The notes beneath the pieces were generated by a model. The model was not told the origin of the DNA. It ran no database searches and saw only the letters and a program-made list of their open reading frames with translations. A stretch of DNA of 39,320 nucleotides from a virus, in the IMG/VR virus record IMGVR_UViG_3300017923_000001, positions 1 to 39,320 of that record. One strand, given 5' to 3'. A program made the translations under genes and the position numbers. Positions 6,889 through 13,311 of the stretch are shown here, one piece after another. Every line of letters begins with the position of its first letter. The first letter of the stretch is position 1.

Positions 6889-7092
6889 ATGAAACGATAC
6901 ATTATTTTATTTAATAACGGACAAATAGTTCAACAAATTGGATTAAATACAACTTACCTACAATTACATAGTGTAGGAGTAATAAAATTGATAATAGATA
7001 CCAAAGAAGGAAAGATATTAACTGGTGAAAAATGGGAATGGAATACTATCCCAGAATATCACGACAGTTCATTAGTGGCAGACACTAAGTAA
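6889..7092 (+). CDS. Cassette gene J, small protein of unknown function
   Basis: 67 residues with a beta-rich pattern (RYIILFNNGQIVQQIG, VIKLIIDTKEGKIL) and a tryptophan pair (EKWEWN). No family recognised. The gene starts 18 bases after the opening core and ends before the closing core. The cassette ends are complementary in two blocks: GTTAGGCA with TGCCTAAC, and AAAAATTAC (6876-6884) with GTAATTTTT (7089-7097). Confidence 0.6.
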   Translation: MKRYIILFNNGQIVQQIGLNTTYLQLHSVGVIKLIIDTKEGKILTGEKWEWNTIPEYHDSSLVADTK

Positions 7093-7102
7093 TTTTTATT
7101 GT

Positions 7103-7236
7103 GCCTAACGGCTGGCGGTATGCGCTCGTGCCGTAAACAAATAACGAATTTATCAATTTAAAAATAACTTAGATATGAAAAACGAACAATCGAATACTAA
7201 CGAAAAAGGCATGGCGTATGACCGCTTGTTATGCAC
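7103..7236 (+). repeat. attC-like site 11
   Basis: GCCTAAC 7103-7109, spacer GGCTG, arm 7115-7132 (GCGGTATGCGCTCGTGCC), loop with the gene K start, arm 7208-7225 (GGCATGGCGTATGACCGC), spacer TT, GTTATGCAC 7228-7236. G7220 is unpaired. Spacer sequences and the first arm bases are nearly the same as in site 5. Confidence 0.78.
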
Positions 7237-7588
7237 TGGCCTTAACGATGCAGCTAAACAGATACACGAAGATGCTAAACGCAAAGGATTCTGGGATAGC
7301 GAGCGAGAAACAGGAACTTTATTGATGTTGTGCGTGAGCGAACTCTCCGAAGCATTAGAAGCTGACAGAAAAGGTAGAGTAGCCAACTTGGACAAATTTG
7401 ACAAAGGAATTGCTCATGGCGACATATTTGAAACTTACATAAAAGATACATTCGAGGACGAGTTGGCGGACACAGTTATACGAATACTCGATTTATGCGG
7501 TGCGAGGGGAATAGACCTTGAAAGACATATAAACCTTAAATTGAAATACAATCGTTCACGCGAGCGGATGCACGGAAAAGCTTATTAG
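7175..7588 (+). CDS. Cassette gene K, MazG-like nucleotide pyrophosphohydrolase
   Basis: 137-residue all-alpha NTP pyrophosphohydrolase of the MazG-like group. SELSEAL (E56, E59) and EDELAD (E96, D99) form the ExxE...ExxD magnesium site. Such phage enzymes hydrolyse (d)NTPs or may lower ppGpp-type signals; which applies here is unknown. The ATG lies in the loop of site 11, and residues 14-21 (AYDRLLCT) are encoded by the right arm and core; a second ATG at 7211 is inside the arm. The closing core GTGCATAAC (7593-7601) is the last of the array. Confidence 0.82.
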   Translation: MKNEQSNTNEKGMAYDRLLCTGLNDAAKQIHEDAKRKGFWDSERETGTLLMLCVSELSEALEADRKGRVANLDKFDKGIAHGDIFETYIKDTFEDELADTVIRILDLCGARGIDLERHINLKLKYNRSRERMHGKAY

Positions 7589-7680
7589 GCTTGTGCATAA
7601 CTACTATTATGTAGACAAATACAATTAAAACACTAAACATTAGTCAGTTAAAATTATTAAAGTTTTAAAATATTAAACAA

Positions 7681-7929
7681 ATGGCAGAATTTAAAGATGA
7701 CTATTCAAAAATATTAAACACTTTTGTTCAAAAAAGAAAGAAGGCAATGACTGAACAGGATATTGCTAATGCTTTAGGAGTATCAAAAGCGACTATATCT
7801 AATTTTGAAGCGAACAAACGGCAAAATTTCGATCTCCTGGAATGTTACGCTAATATTTTTGGGAATCATTTGAATATAAGGTATTGGGTGGCCATTTTAA
7901 AAGCTGGGATGAAATTGAGCAACATATGA
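7681..7929 (+). CDS. Helix-turn-helix (XRE/Cro-type) regulator, possibly with altered C-terminus
   Basis: 82 residues. Residues about 20-55 (MTEQDIANALGVSKATISNF) form a standard Cro/CI-type helix-turn-helix, so it likely binds phage operators as a dimer. The last 20 codons overlap, in another frame, a stretch clearly homologous to the C-terminus of the gene at 32278, which suggests that recombination or a frameshift changed this protein's end. It is the first gene after the cassette array, with a 79-base AT-rich leader. No repressor-type dimerisation domain is present. Confidence 0.78.
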   Translation: MAEFKDDYSKILNTFVQKRKKAMTEQDIANALGVSKATISNFEANKRQNFDLLECYANIFGNHLNIRYWVAILKAGMKLSNI

Positions 7930-7991
7930 CATTAGAAGATTTAGCCGAAAAAACAAACGGCCAGTTAAAATTAAAAAACGTAGAACTATGA
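7872..7991 (+). pseudogene. Out-of-frame remnant of a 32278-like gene
   Basis: The +1 frame here reads EYKVLGGHFKSWDEIEQH then MTLEDLAEKTNGQLKLKNVE, ending in TGA. The C-terminus of the gene at 32278 reads EYKTLGGHFKNWKDVAAH then MTLKDLAEKTGGKLKVKNLE. Both stretches are 120 bases with no gaps. The 5' part of the paralogue is missing and replaced by the helix-turn-helix gene. Its TGA overlaps the next start (ATGA), so translation may still occur from the ATG at 7926. Confidence 0.75.
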
Positions 7992-8092
7992 AACGATTAC
8001 TATTAAAATTAGCTGTATTAGCTTTTGTAATAATAGCTATATTCATTATCCTTTGGATATTTGGAACGATATGTTATTTTTTAGGAATTTGA
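7988..8092 (+). CDS. Small membrane protein (34 aa)
   Basis: A short ORF starting MKRLLLKLAVLAFVIIAIF with an uninterrupted hydrophobic stretch to the end (FLGI), so a single-span membrane peptide. The start overlaps the stop of the remnant frame (ctATGA). Function unknown; basic N-terminus then hydrophobic segment would also fit a small inner-membrane modulator. Confidence 0.5.
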   Translation: MKRLLLKLAVLAFVIIAIFIILWIFGTICYFLGI

Positions 8093-8119
8093 CATTGTAA
8101 TTAAATTAACTTATATTTG
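8088..8119 (+). promoter_or_regulatory. Bacteroidota-type promoter upstream of packaging genes
   Basis: TTTG at 8088-8091, exactly 20 bases, then TATATTTG at 8112-8119. This matches the -33/-7 pattern known for the main sigma factor of Bacteroides and relatives. The ATG at 8124 is only 4 bases downstream, so transcripts may start at or near it; the likely target is the terminase and head operon. Confidence 0.75.
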
Positions 8120-8123
8120 CAGT

Positions 8124-8360
8124 ATGGAATTATTGTTAATTATTTTAACCGCGATACCTTGGATATATATTTTGCATTTTTGGATAAAACGATACATTAA
8201 AAAGCATAAAAGAGTTAAGGAATTTGATGAAATGATTAAAGGCGTTATTAATACAATGCAATCTGTATTTGATGATTATAGAGAACTTTTTGAAATATGG
8301 AAATATGTTAGGTATCAAAAATATCAAAACAAAATAAGACAAAACACGAGATTTGAGTAA
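8124..8360 (+). CDS. Small protein with N-terminal membrane segment
   Basis: 78 residues: MELLLIILTAIPWIYILHFW is a single membrane-spanning segment, followed by a basic, helical tail (KRYIKKHKRVKEF, then KYVRYQKYQNK). Likely a membrane-anchored peptide with its tail in the cytoplasm. The promoter lies immediately upstream, so it could be translated from a leaderless or very short leader. The stop overlaps the next start (TAATG), coupling it to the terminase small subunit. No family recognised. Confidence 0.65.
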   Translation: MELLLIILTAIPWIYILHFWIKRYIKKHKRVKEFDEMIKGVINTMQSVFDDYRELFEIWKYVRYQKYQNKIRQNTRFE

Positions 8361-8803
8361 TGGCAGCACCAAAGGGAAATAAGAATGCATTAGGAAATAA
8401 TGGTGGTCGTCCCGCTTTATTTGTAAACAAAGAAGACCTACAAAAAAAAATAGATGAATACTTTAATGACGGTGCTAATGAAAGGGATTTTATAGTTGGT
8501 TCTGGAAGCAAACAGCAAGTAATTAAGCTAAAGGTTTTTACATTAACTGGATTAGCTTATTATCTTGGATTTGAAAGCAGACAGTCTTTATATGATTACG
8601 AAAAATTAATTGAGTTTTCTTACACAATAAAAAGAGCTAGGTTAAGAATAGAGATGAATTATGAAGAAAACTTGCAATATGGGAATACTACTGGAGCCAT
8701 ATTTGCCTTAAAAAACATGGATTGGTCAGATAGGCAAGAAATAGATCAGAACAATACAGGCGAAATAACAATCACTCGCAAAATAATTAATAGCAAAGAA
8801 TGA
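8360..8803 (+). CDS. terS: Terminase small subunit
   Basis: 147 residues resembling the P22 gp3-like DNA-packaging family: a basic N-terminus (APKGNKNALGNNGGRP), a helical DNA-binding core (LTGLAYYLGFESRQSLYDYE) and the conserved RARLRIEMNYEE region, ending GEITITRKI. It recognises the packaging start on phage DNA and recruits the large subunit. The order small then large terminase with overlapping start and stop (ATGA at 8800) supports the call. Confidence 0.85.
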   Translation: MAAPKGNKNALGNNGGRPALFVNKEDLQKKIDEYFNDGANERDFIVGSGSKQQVIKLKVFTLTGLAYYLGFESRQSLYDYEKLIEFSYTIKRARLRIEMNYEENLQYGNTTGAIFALKNMDWSDRQEIDQNNTGEITITRKIINSKE

Positions 8804-10020
8804 ACATTGAGCTAACCTACACACCACAGCAAAATGAAATATTCTTTAACAATGAAGAAGGTATAAGGTATGTGATTGTTCCAAAAGGTCGAAGATTTGG
8901 AGCTACACAAGGGAGTATGCACGCCTGTATAGACTGGGCATTAGATGGTGATGCTATTTTGTGGGGTGATACTATTAACAGCAATATTGATAGATACTTT
9001 GAACGATATTGTAAACCCATGCTTGTAAGAAACAAGATTGAGTATAAATGGAGCGGGCAACAAAAGAAGCTAATAATAGGCAAAGGATACATTGATTTTA
9101 GAAGTGCTGACCGTCCGGAAAATTGGGAGGGTTTTGGATATGATAAGATAATACTCAATGAAGCCGGCATTATCTTAAAAAATGATTACCTTTATACAAA
9201 TGTAGTCCTGCCGATGATGATTGACAATCCTAACTCTATTCTTTTTGCTTTAGGAGTACCCAAAGGAAAAACGAAGAAAGAAGGGAAAGAACATCAATAT
9301 TATAAACTATATCTTAAGGCTTTGAACAATGAAAAAGGATATAGGTTGCTTCAATATACAAGTTATGATAACCCTTTATTAGACCCTGAAAATATTAAAG
9401 AGCTTGAAGATGAGATTTCTGGGATGAGTCCTATAATGGTTGAACAGGAAATATACGGAAAGTTTGTTGACCAGGTAATGGATTCTTTGTGGTCGCCTGA
9501 ATTGTTTAAAAGAAAATCATCTTTGCCCGAATTAAAAAGAAAAGTTATAGCAATTGACCCGGCCGTTACTAAAAATCTTGATAGTGACGAAACAGGTATT
9601 ATCTCAGCTGGTATTGATTATTCAAATAACCTTTATTTCTTTAAGGATTCAACAGGGAAATATAGCCCGAATCAATGGGCTACAATTGCATTAAATGATT
9701 TAAAAATAATAGATGGTGATGCAATAGTAGCAGAAGTTAACCAGGGTGGCGATATGGTTGAGACAGTAATAAGGCAATATGATAAAGTGGTTAGAGTTAT
9801 ACAGGTAAGAGCAACAAAAGGTAAAGAAGTGAGAGCCGAACCGCTTGTTTCTATGTACGAACAGGGAAAAGTTTTCCATGTTGGCAATATGAGCAAATTA
9901 GAAAATGAACAACTTACATGGGTTCCTGGGCAAGGAAAAAGTCCAAACAGAATAGATGCAGCAGTTTGGGCAGCAGCAGAATTATTAAAATTACAAAAAA
10001 ATACAAACCAATGGGCGTGA
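8800..10020 (+). CDS. terL: Terminase large subunit
   Basis: 406-residue packaging motor and nuclease. The N-terminal ATPase has a variant Walker A, KGRRFGAT (29-36), with Ala where many family members have Lys, and a Walker B-like KIILNEAG near 120. The C-terminal RNase H-like nuclease shows the three acidic positions AIDPAV (about 252), VAEVN and RIDAAVW near the end. Pumps DNA into the prohead and cuts it. It overlaps both neighbours by a few bases, as in a translationally coupled operon. Confidence 0.93.
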   Translation: MNIELTYTPQQNEIFFNNEEGIRYVIVPKGRRFGATQGSMHACIDWALDGDAILWGDTINSNIDRYFERYCKPMLVRNKIEYKWSGQQKKLIIGKGYIDFRSADRPENWEGFGYDKIILNEAGIILKNDYLYTNVVLPMMIDNPNSILFALGVPKGKTKKEGKEHQYYKLYLKALNNEKGYRLLQYTSYDNPLLDPENIKELEDEISGMSPIMVEQEIYGKFVDQVMDSLWSPELFKRKSSLPELKRKVIAIDPAVTKNLDSDETGIISAGIDYSNNLYFFKDSTGKYSPNQWATIALNDLKIIDGDAIVAEVNQGGDMVETVIRQYDKVVRVIQVRATKGKEVRAEPLVSMYEQGKVFHVGNMSKLENEQLTWVPGQGKSPNRIDAAVWAAAELLKLQKNTNQWA

Positions 10021-11375
10021 TTTGGAAAAGTAAAAAGGAGAAAATGCTTGAAAAGCAGATTAATTTGTTATATGAAAGAATGATAACAAATGAAAATCAA
10101 TTAAATCAGGCATTATATGGATTTATAAGTCAAGGGCAGGGATTGACGAAAGATTCTAAATTAAAAGATTATGTAAGAAAAGGATATGAAGGGAATCCTG
10201 ATGTGTTTGGAATTCTTTTAAGAATAGCCAATAAGTTTACACTTCCAAAATATAGAATAGTAAAAGTTCAGTCAAACGGGAAATATGTTGATATTCAATT
10301 GCCTGAATTTGAAAAATTATTGAAGCGACCAAACTTTTATCAAAATTGGAATGAGTTTAAGCGTGCTTATATTTTATTTAAATTGGTTACTGGAAATTCA
10401 ATTGTTTACGCTCCGAAATATGAAACCGGCATAAATAAAGGCAAAATAAACCAGAACGGGTTATCTATGATGCCTACTCAAAATGTTACGATTTTTACCG
10501 GCGGAGAGCGCAAACCAATAGACCATTATAGATTAGATTTAAACGAACAGTATCACATCAAACCAACCGACGTTTGGCATGAACGAATGCCGAGTTTGTG
10601 GCTTGAGAATGGCGACAATTTTATGGGTATTTCACCACTTAAGGTTGCACTTCACACGATCAATAGTTTGAATGCAGGTGCTGAATTAACCAGCAACATG
10701 TATAAAGGCGGTCATCCCCCAGGGATATTAAGCAAAGAAACAGACGGTTTGGATACATCAACGCCTAAAGAGCAGGAGCAAGCATTTCGGGAACATTATA
10801 AACGGAAATATATTAATTCACCGGAAGATCAACAAATACCGGTGTTTACATTCGGTAAAGTCAATTTCACACAAATAGGATATAATAGCATTAGAGATTT
10901 ACAAGTAATTGAGATGGCGCAACACGGTAAAAGAGTGTTATGTAATGTATTACAAGTAGATGCTAAATTGTTTGGCGATGTTGCCGCCAGTACTTATGAT
11001 AATATGGATCAGGCAGCTGCTGCAATGTGGGAGGACTTGTTAATTCCTGAGTGTGATAGTTTTTACGAAGGAATAACCGAAGAAATACTGCCCGCTTATG
11101 GTGATGGGTTAAAGATAATTCCTGTTTATGACCATATTAGAGTGCTTCAGGAAGATAGGGAGAGAATGGCAAAGATATATCAGATAGGAGTTGGTATTGG
11201 AGCTTACAGTCCTAATGAATTTAGGGAAAAATTAGGAGATGAGCCGGTAAAAGATGAGGCAATGGATAGGCGATATATACCTGGTAATATGTTTCCAATA
11301 GATGAAGAAAATGAATTATCTATTGAAGAAAGTGATAAATTTTACGAACAAAATAATTTAAAAGATAAGCTATGA
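10011..11375 (+). CDS. Portal protein
   Basis: 454 residues, HK97/SPP1-type portal forming the twelve-fold DNA channel at one head vertex. Typical features include MMPTQNVTIF, the DVWHERMP segment, GISPLKVALHTINSLNAGAE and the acidic, low-complexity C-terminus. I start at ATG 10011, which overlaps the terminase stop (ATGGGCGTGA); the frame is open 31 codons further upstream, but those residues lie inside terL and look non-native. Overlaps the next gene by 4 bases. Confidence 0.92.
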   Translation: MGVIWKSKKEKMLEKQINLLYERMITNENQLNQALYGFISQGQGLTKDSKLKDYVRKGYEGNPDVFGILLRIANKFTLPKYRIVKVQSNGKYVDIQLPEFEKLLKRPNFYQNWNEFKRAYILFKLVTGNSIVYAPKYETGINKGKINQNGLSMMPTQNVTIFTGGERKPIDHYRLDLNEQYHIKPTDVWHERMPSLWLENGDNFMGISPLKVALHTINSLNAGAELTSNMYKGGHPPGILSKETDGLDTSTPKEQEQAFREHYKRKYINSPEDQQIPVFTFGKVNFTQIGYNSIRDLQVIEMAQHGKRVLCNVLQVDAKLFGDVAASTYDNMDQAAAAMWEDLLIPECDSFYEGITEEILPAYGDGLKIIPVYDHIRVLQEDRERMAKIYQIGVGIGAYSPNEFREKLGDEPVKDEAMDRRYIPGNMFPIDEENELSIEESDKFYEQNNLKDKL

Positions 11376-11557
11376 GCGCAAAAACATTTACAGAAAAAGA
11401 AGTAATTAAATTACTTAGAGATCAGAGAAAGTTAGATGCTGAAAGTTTAAAAGGCGAAAGAAACATTTCAGGATATACTGGAATGAAAAAAGTATTAAAA
11501 AATTCTTTAGTTTATGAAATTAAGGATAATGAAAAAAGCGATACAAAGGAATCTTGA
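11372..11557 (+). CDS. Small hypothetical head-operon protein
   Basis: 61 residues, charged and helical (FTEKEVIKLLRDQRKLDAES), with no transmembrane segment. The start overlaps the portal stop (ATGA). No family recognised. Its position between portal and the Mu F-like protein suggests a head-assembly accessory, but it could also be a regulator. Its 3' end overlaps the next small ORF in another frame. Confidence 0.6.
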   Translation: MSAKTFTEKEVIKLLRDQRKLDAESLKGERNISGYTGMKKVLKNSLVYEIKDNEKSDTKES

Positions 11558-11636
11558 TTGGATGTTGATATTTGCAATAGTTCAGATAGTTGCTTATTTG
11601 GGTGTAATTATTTACGTTGTAATTAAATTAATATAA
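11529..11636 (+). CDS. Small membrane protein (35 aa)
   Basis: A short ORF beginning MKKAIQRNLDWMLIFAIVQI and continuing hydrophobic to KLI: a single-span membrane peptide. It overlaps the upstream gene by 29 bases in a different frame and its stop overlaps the next ATG (TAATG), a coupling typical of this operon. Function unknown. Confidence 0.5.
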   Translation: MKKAIQRNLDWMLIFAIVQIVAYLGVIIYVVIKLI

Positions 11637-12436
11637 TGGCATATCAACAACGATCATGGGCTGCAATAGATAGAAGGCGGGCAGGTTATCGAAGAGCTTT
11701 CAGGAAAGTGTTTCAAAAGGCTTTAGATAAACAGATTGAGCCTATTCTTAAAGAGCTTCAATTTATTGATGTTCGTAATACTTCTTTTGCAGACGTGGAA
11801 ATTGATAACAGCGGAATTGAAAAGGCATATGATCGGGTTTACAGAACAGTGGCAATGGAATTTGCAGAATTTGATCGTAAGCAAGCATTAAAAGCAGCCG
11901 GCAAACCTACCTTAACAAAAGATGATGATATTTGGCGTGAAACAATGATGCGGCAAATAGATGCCTATATTGCTACCGGAGCTGTAGGCAGAAATATTCA
12001 AATTGTTGGTGATACATCAAAAGAGTATCTTCAAAAGTTATTGAATGATTTAATTATTGAAGTAAATGAGCAAGGTCTCGGAATTGGAGCTGCACAAACA
12101 ATGTTAAGAGATAAATTAACAAGTCAGTGGCACCGTTCAATGAGATATCGAACAGAGCGAATCGTAAGAACAGAAATAACAGCAGCAAGCAATTGGGGTT
12201 CATTGGAAGGAATAAAAAGTACAGGATTACCGCACAATAAAACGTGGTTAACGTCTCCAGGTGAGCGTACACGAGAATGGCATGCAGCAGCAGACGGGCA
12301 AACAGTTGATATTAACAGCCCTTTTATTGTAGATGGAGAGCCATTAATGGAACCAGGCGATGGAAATGCAAGCGCCGGAAATATTATAAATTGCCGTTGT
12401 TCAATGACTTTTGAATTAAAATCTATGAATATTTGA
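11636..12436 (+). CDS. Mu F-like minor head protein
   Basis: 266 residues, phage Mu protein F/SPP1 gp7 family. The N-terminal two thirds are helical and basic; the C-terminal domain has the family signature: ERIVRTEITAASNWG, then REWHAAADGQTVD, EPLMEPGDGNASAGN and the final NIINCRC. A few copies are thought to sit inside the head near the portal and help early infection or assembly. Order portal then Mu F-like then protease and capsid is standard. Confidence 0.9.
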   Translation: MAYQQRSWAAIDRRRAGYRRAFRKVFQKALDKQIEPILKELQFIDVRNTSFADVEIDNSGIEKAYDRVYRTVAMEFAEFDRKQALKAAGKPTLTKDDDIWRETMMRQIDAYIATGAVGRNIQIVGDTSKEYLQKLLNDLIIEVNEQGLGIGAAQTMLRDKLTSQWHRSMRYRTERIVRTEITAASNWGSLEGIKSTGLPHNKTWLTSPGERTREWHAAADGQTVDINSPFIVDGEPLMEPGDGNASAGNIINCRCSMTFELKSMNI

Positions 12437-12463
12437 CTTTATGAATAAAAAGCATTACATTTG
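12432..12463 (+). promoter_or_regulatory. Bacteroidota-type promoter inside the head operon
   Basis: TTTG at 12432-12435, 20 bases, TACATTTG at 12456-12463. It overlaps the start of the Com-like gene, so transcripts would begin inside that gene and serve the protease and capsid genes downstream. Confidence 0.6.
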
Positions 12464-12578
12464 CAATGATATACGATGTGGAAAATGTGGTAAAAAATTA
12501 GCAGAATCGAGAATAAAGAAAAAACAATATGATGTTGAAATAAAGTGCCCGAAGTGTGGGTATATAAATAAGATTTAG
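12441..12578 (+). CDS. Com-like zinc-ribbon protein
   Basis: 45-residue protein with two CxxC pairs, DIRCGKCGKKL (C13, C16) and EIKCPKCGYIN (C36, C39), spaced as in Com of phage Mu, a small zinc protein that activates translation of mom mRNA. In Mu-like prophages Com-like proteins are linked to DNA-modification genes. Here it follows the Mu F-like gene, with no mom-like gene in the window, so any regulatory target is unknown. It is too short for standard gene calling but the motif pattern is clear. Confidence 0.8.
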   Translation: MNKKHYICNDIRCGKCGKKLAESRIKKKQYDVEIKCPKCGYINKI

Positions 12579-12587
12579 AGCTACAAG

Positions 12588-12617
12588 ATAGCCGTTTCGA
12601 AAGGAGCGGCTATTTTT
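12588..12617 (+). terminator. Rho-independent terminator or attenuator
   Basis: ATAGCCG (12588-12594), loop TTTCGAAAGGAG, CGGCTAT (12607-12613), then TTTTT. It lies between the Com-like gene and the protease, so it may attenuate read-through into the capsid genes. Confidence 0.75.
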
Positions 12618-12630
12618 AATTTATAGAGTT

Positions 12631-13311
12631 ATGGAAATAAAAAATAACACAAGTCCAAATCAATTCAAAGATATTGATACCCAAAAAGGAATAGTTACTA
12701 TTTATGCCAATGCTTTTGGGAACGTCGATACAGATGGAGATATTTCTGAAAAAGGTAGTTTTTCAAAAACTATTAAGGAGAATGGAAAGAGAGTGAAGCA
12801 TTTTCTTAACCATTCCTGGGATAAGTTAATAGGAGTGCCTATTGAAATGAAAGAAGACGATAATGGTCTTTTAGTCCGATCACAGCTAAATTTAAAAACA
12901 CAATTAGCTTCTGATGTATTCGAATTTTATAAGTTATATGCAGAACAGGAAATGAGTTTAGAACATTCAGTAGGGCTTGATAAAGTTAAGGCGATAAAGG
13001 ATAAAGTAAACGGAAGAGAAGTTGACAGGGTAACAGAATGGAAGCTATGGGAATATTCAACATTATACGCATGGGGTGCAAATGAAAACACTCCGTTAGT
13101 GGATGTTAAGAATATGAAAATCGAAGATGCTTTAAAGGCAATGGATATAATGTTAAAAAAAGGCAATTTTAGTGATGAAATGTTTGAGCGAATTAATAAT
13201 AAATTTGAAGAGTTAAAAGCACTTATGAATGAGCCGCCGGAAGGCACTCAGGAAAATGAGCCGCTTACATACGAATATATGAAATCGAAACTTAAAATTT
13301 TAAACAAATGA
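12631..13311 (+). CDS. Prohead protease
   Basis: 226 residues, HK97-family prohead serine protease. The catalytic His is probably H61 in FLNHSWD and the Ser S113 in SLEHSVG; TIYANAFGNVDTDGD near the N-terminus is also characteristic. It trims the capsid delta-domain and scaffold during head maturation. It overlaps the capsid gene by 4 bases (ATGA at 13308). Confidence 0.9.
   Translation: MEIKNNTSPNQFKDIDTQKGIVTIYANAFGNVDTDGDISEKGSFSKTIKENGKRVKHFLNHSWDKLIGVPIEMKEDDNGLLVRSQLNLKTQLASDVFEFYKLYAEQEMSLEHSVGLDKVKAIKDKVNGREVDRVTEWKLWEYSTLYAWGANENTPLVDVKNMKIEDALKAMDIMLKKGNFSDEMFERINNKFEELKALMNEPPEGTQENEPLTYEYMKSKLKILNK

Larger units (their letters stand above)
3083..7601 (+). mobile_element. Integron-like cassette array (eleven attC-like sites)
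   Basis: About 4.5 kb in which eleven small genes alternate with imperfect inverted repeats. Each unit begins with a GTT-type core (GTTAGGC, GTTAGCG, GTTATGC, GTTGTAG) and ends with its own complement (GCCTAAC, CGCTAAC, GCATAAC, CTACAAC). Junctions between units fold as core, spacer, arm, loop, arm, spacer, core. All genes run in one direction and no promoter is visible inside. This is the architecture of an integron cassette array, but no integron integrase lies anywhere in the circular genome and the cores only partly fit the RYYYAAC/GTTRRRY consensus. It could be a divergent integrase-less array or a different cassette system. Confidence 0.75.

Noticed and set aside
3083-7601. CRISPR array or simple dispersed repeats
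   Set aside because: Units are not identical direct repeats with uniform spacers; they are individually complementary inverted repeats with coding units between them.
7681-8360. Integron integrase or other recombinase next to the array
   Set aside because: The proteins flanking the array are a helix-turn-helix protein, membrane peptides and a radical SAM enzyme; no tyrosine recombinase RHRY pattern seen in the window.
9918-10010. Longer portal start
   Set aside because: The 31 extra codons lie inside terL and give an unconserved basic peptide; ATG 10011 overlaps the terL stop in the usual way.
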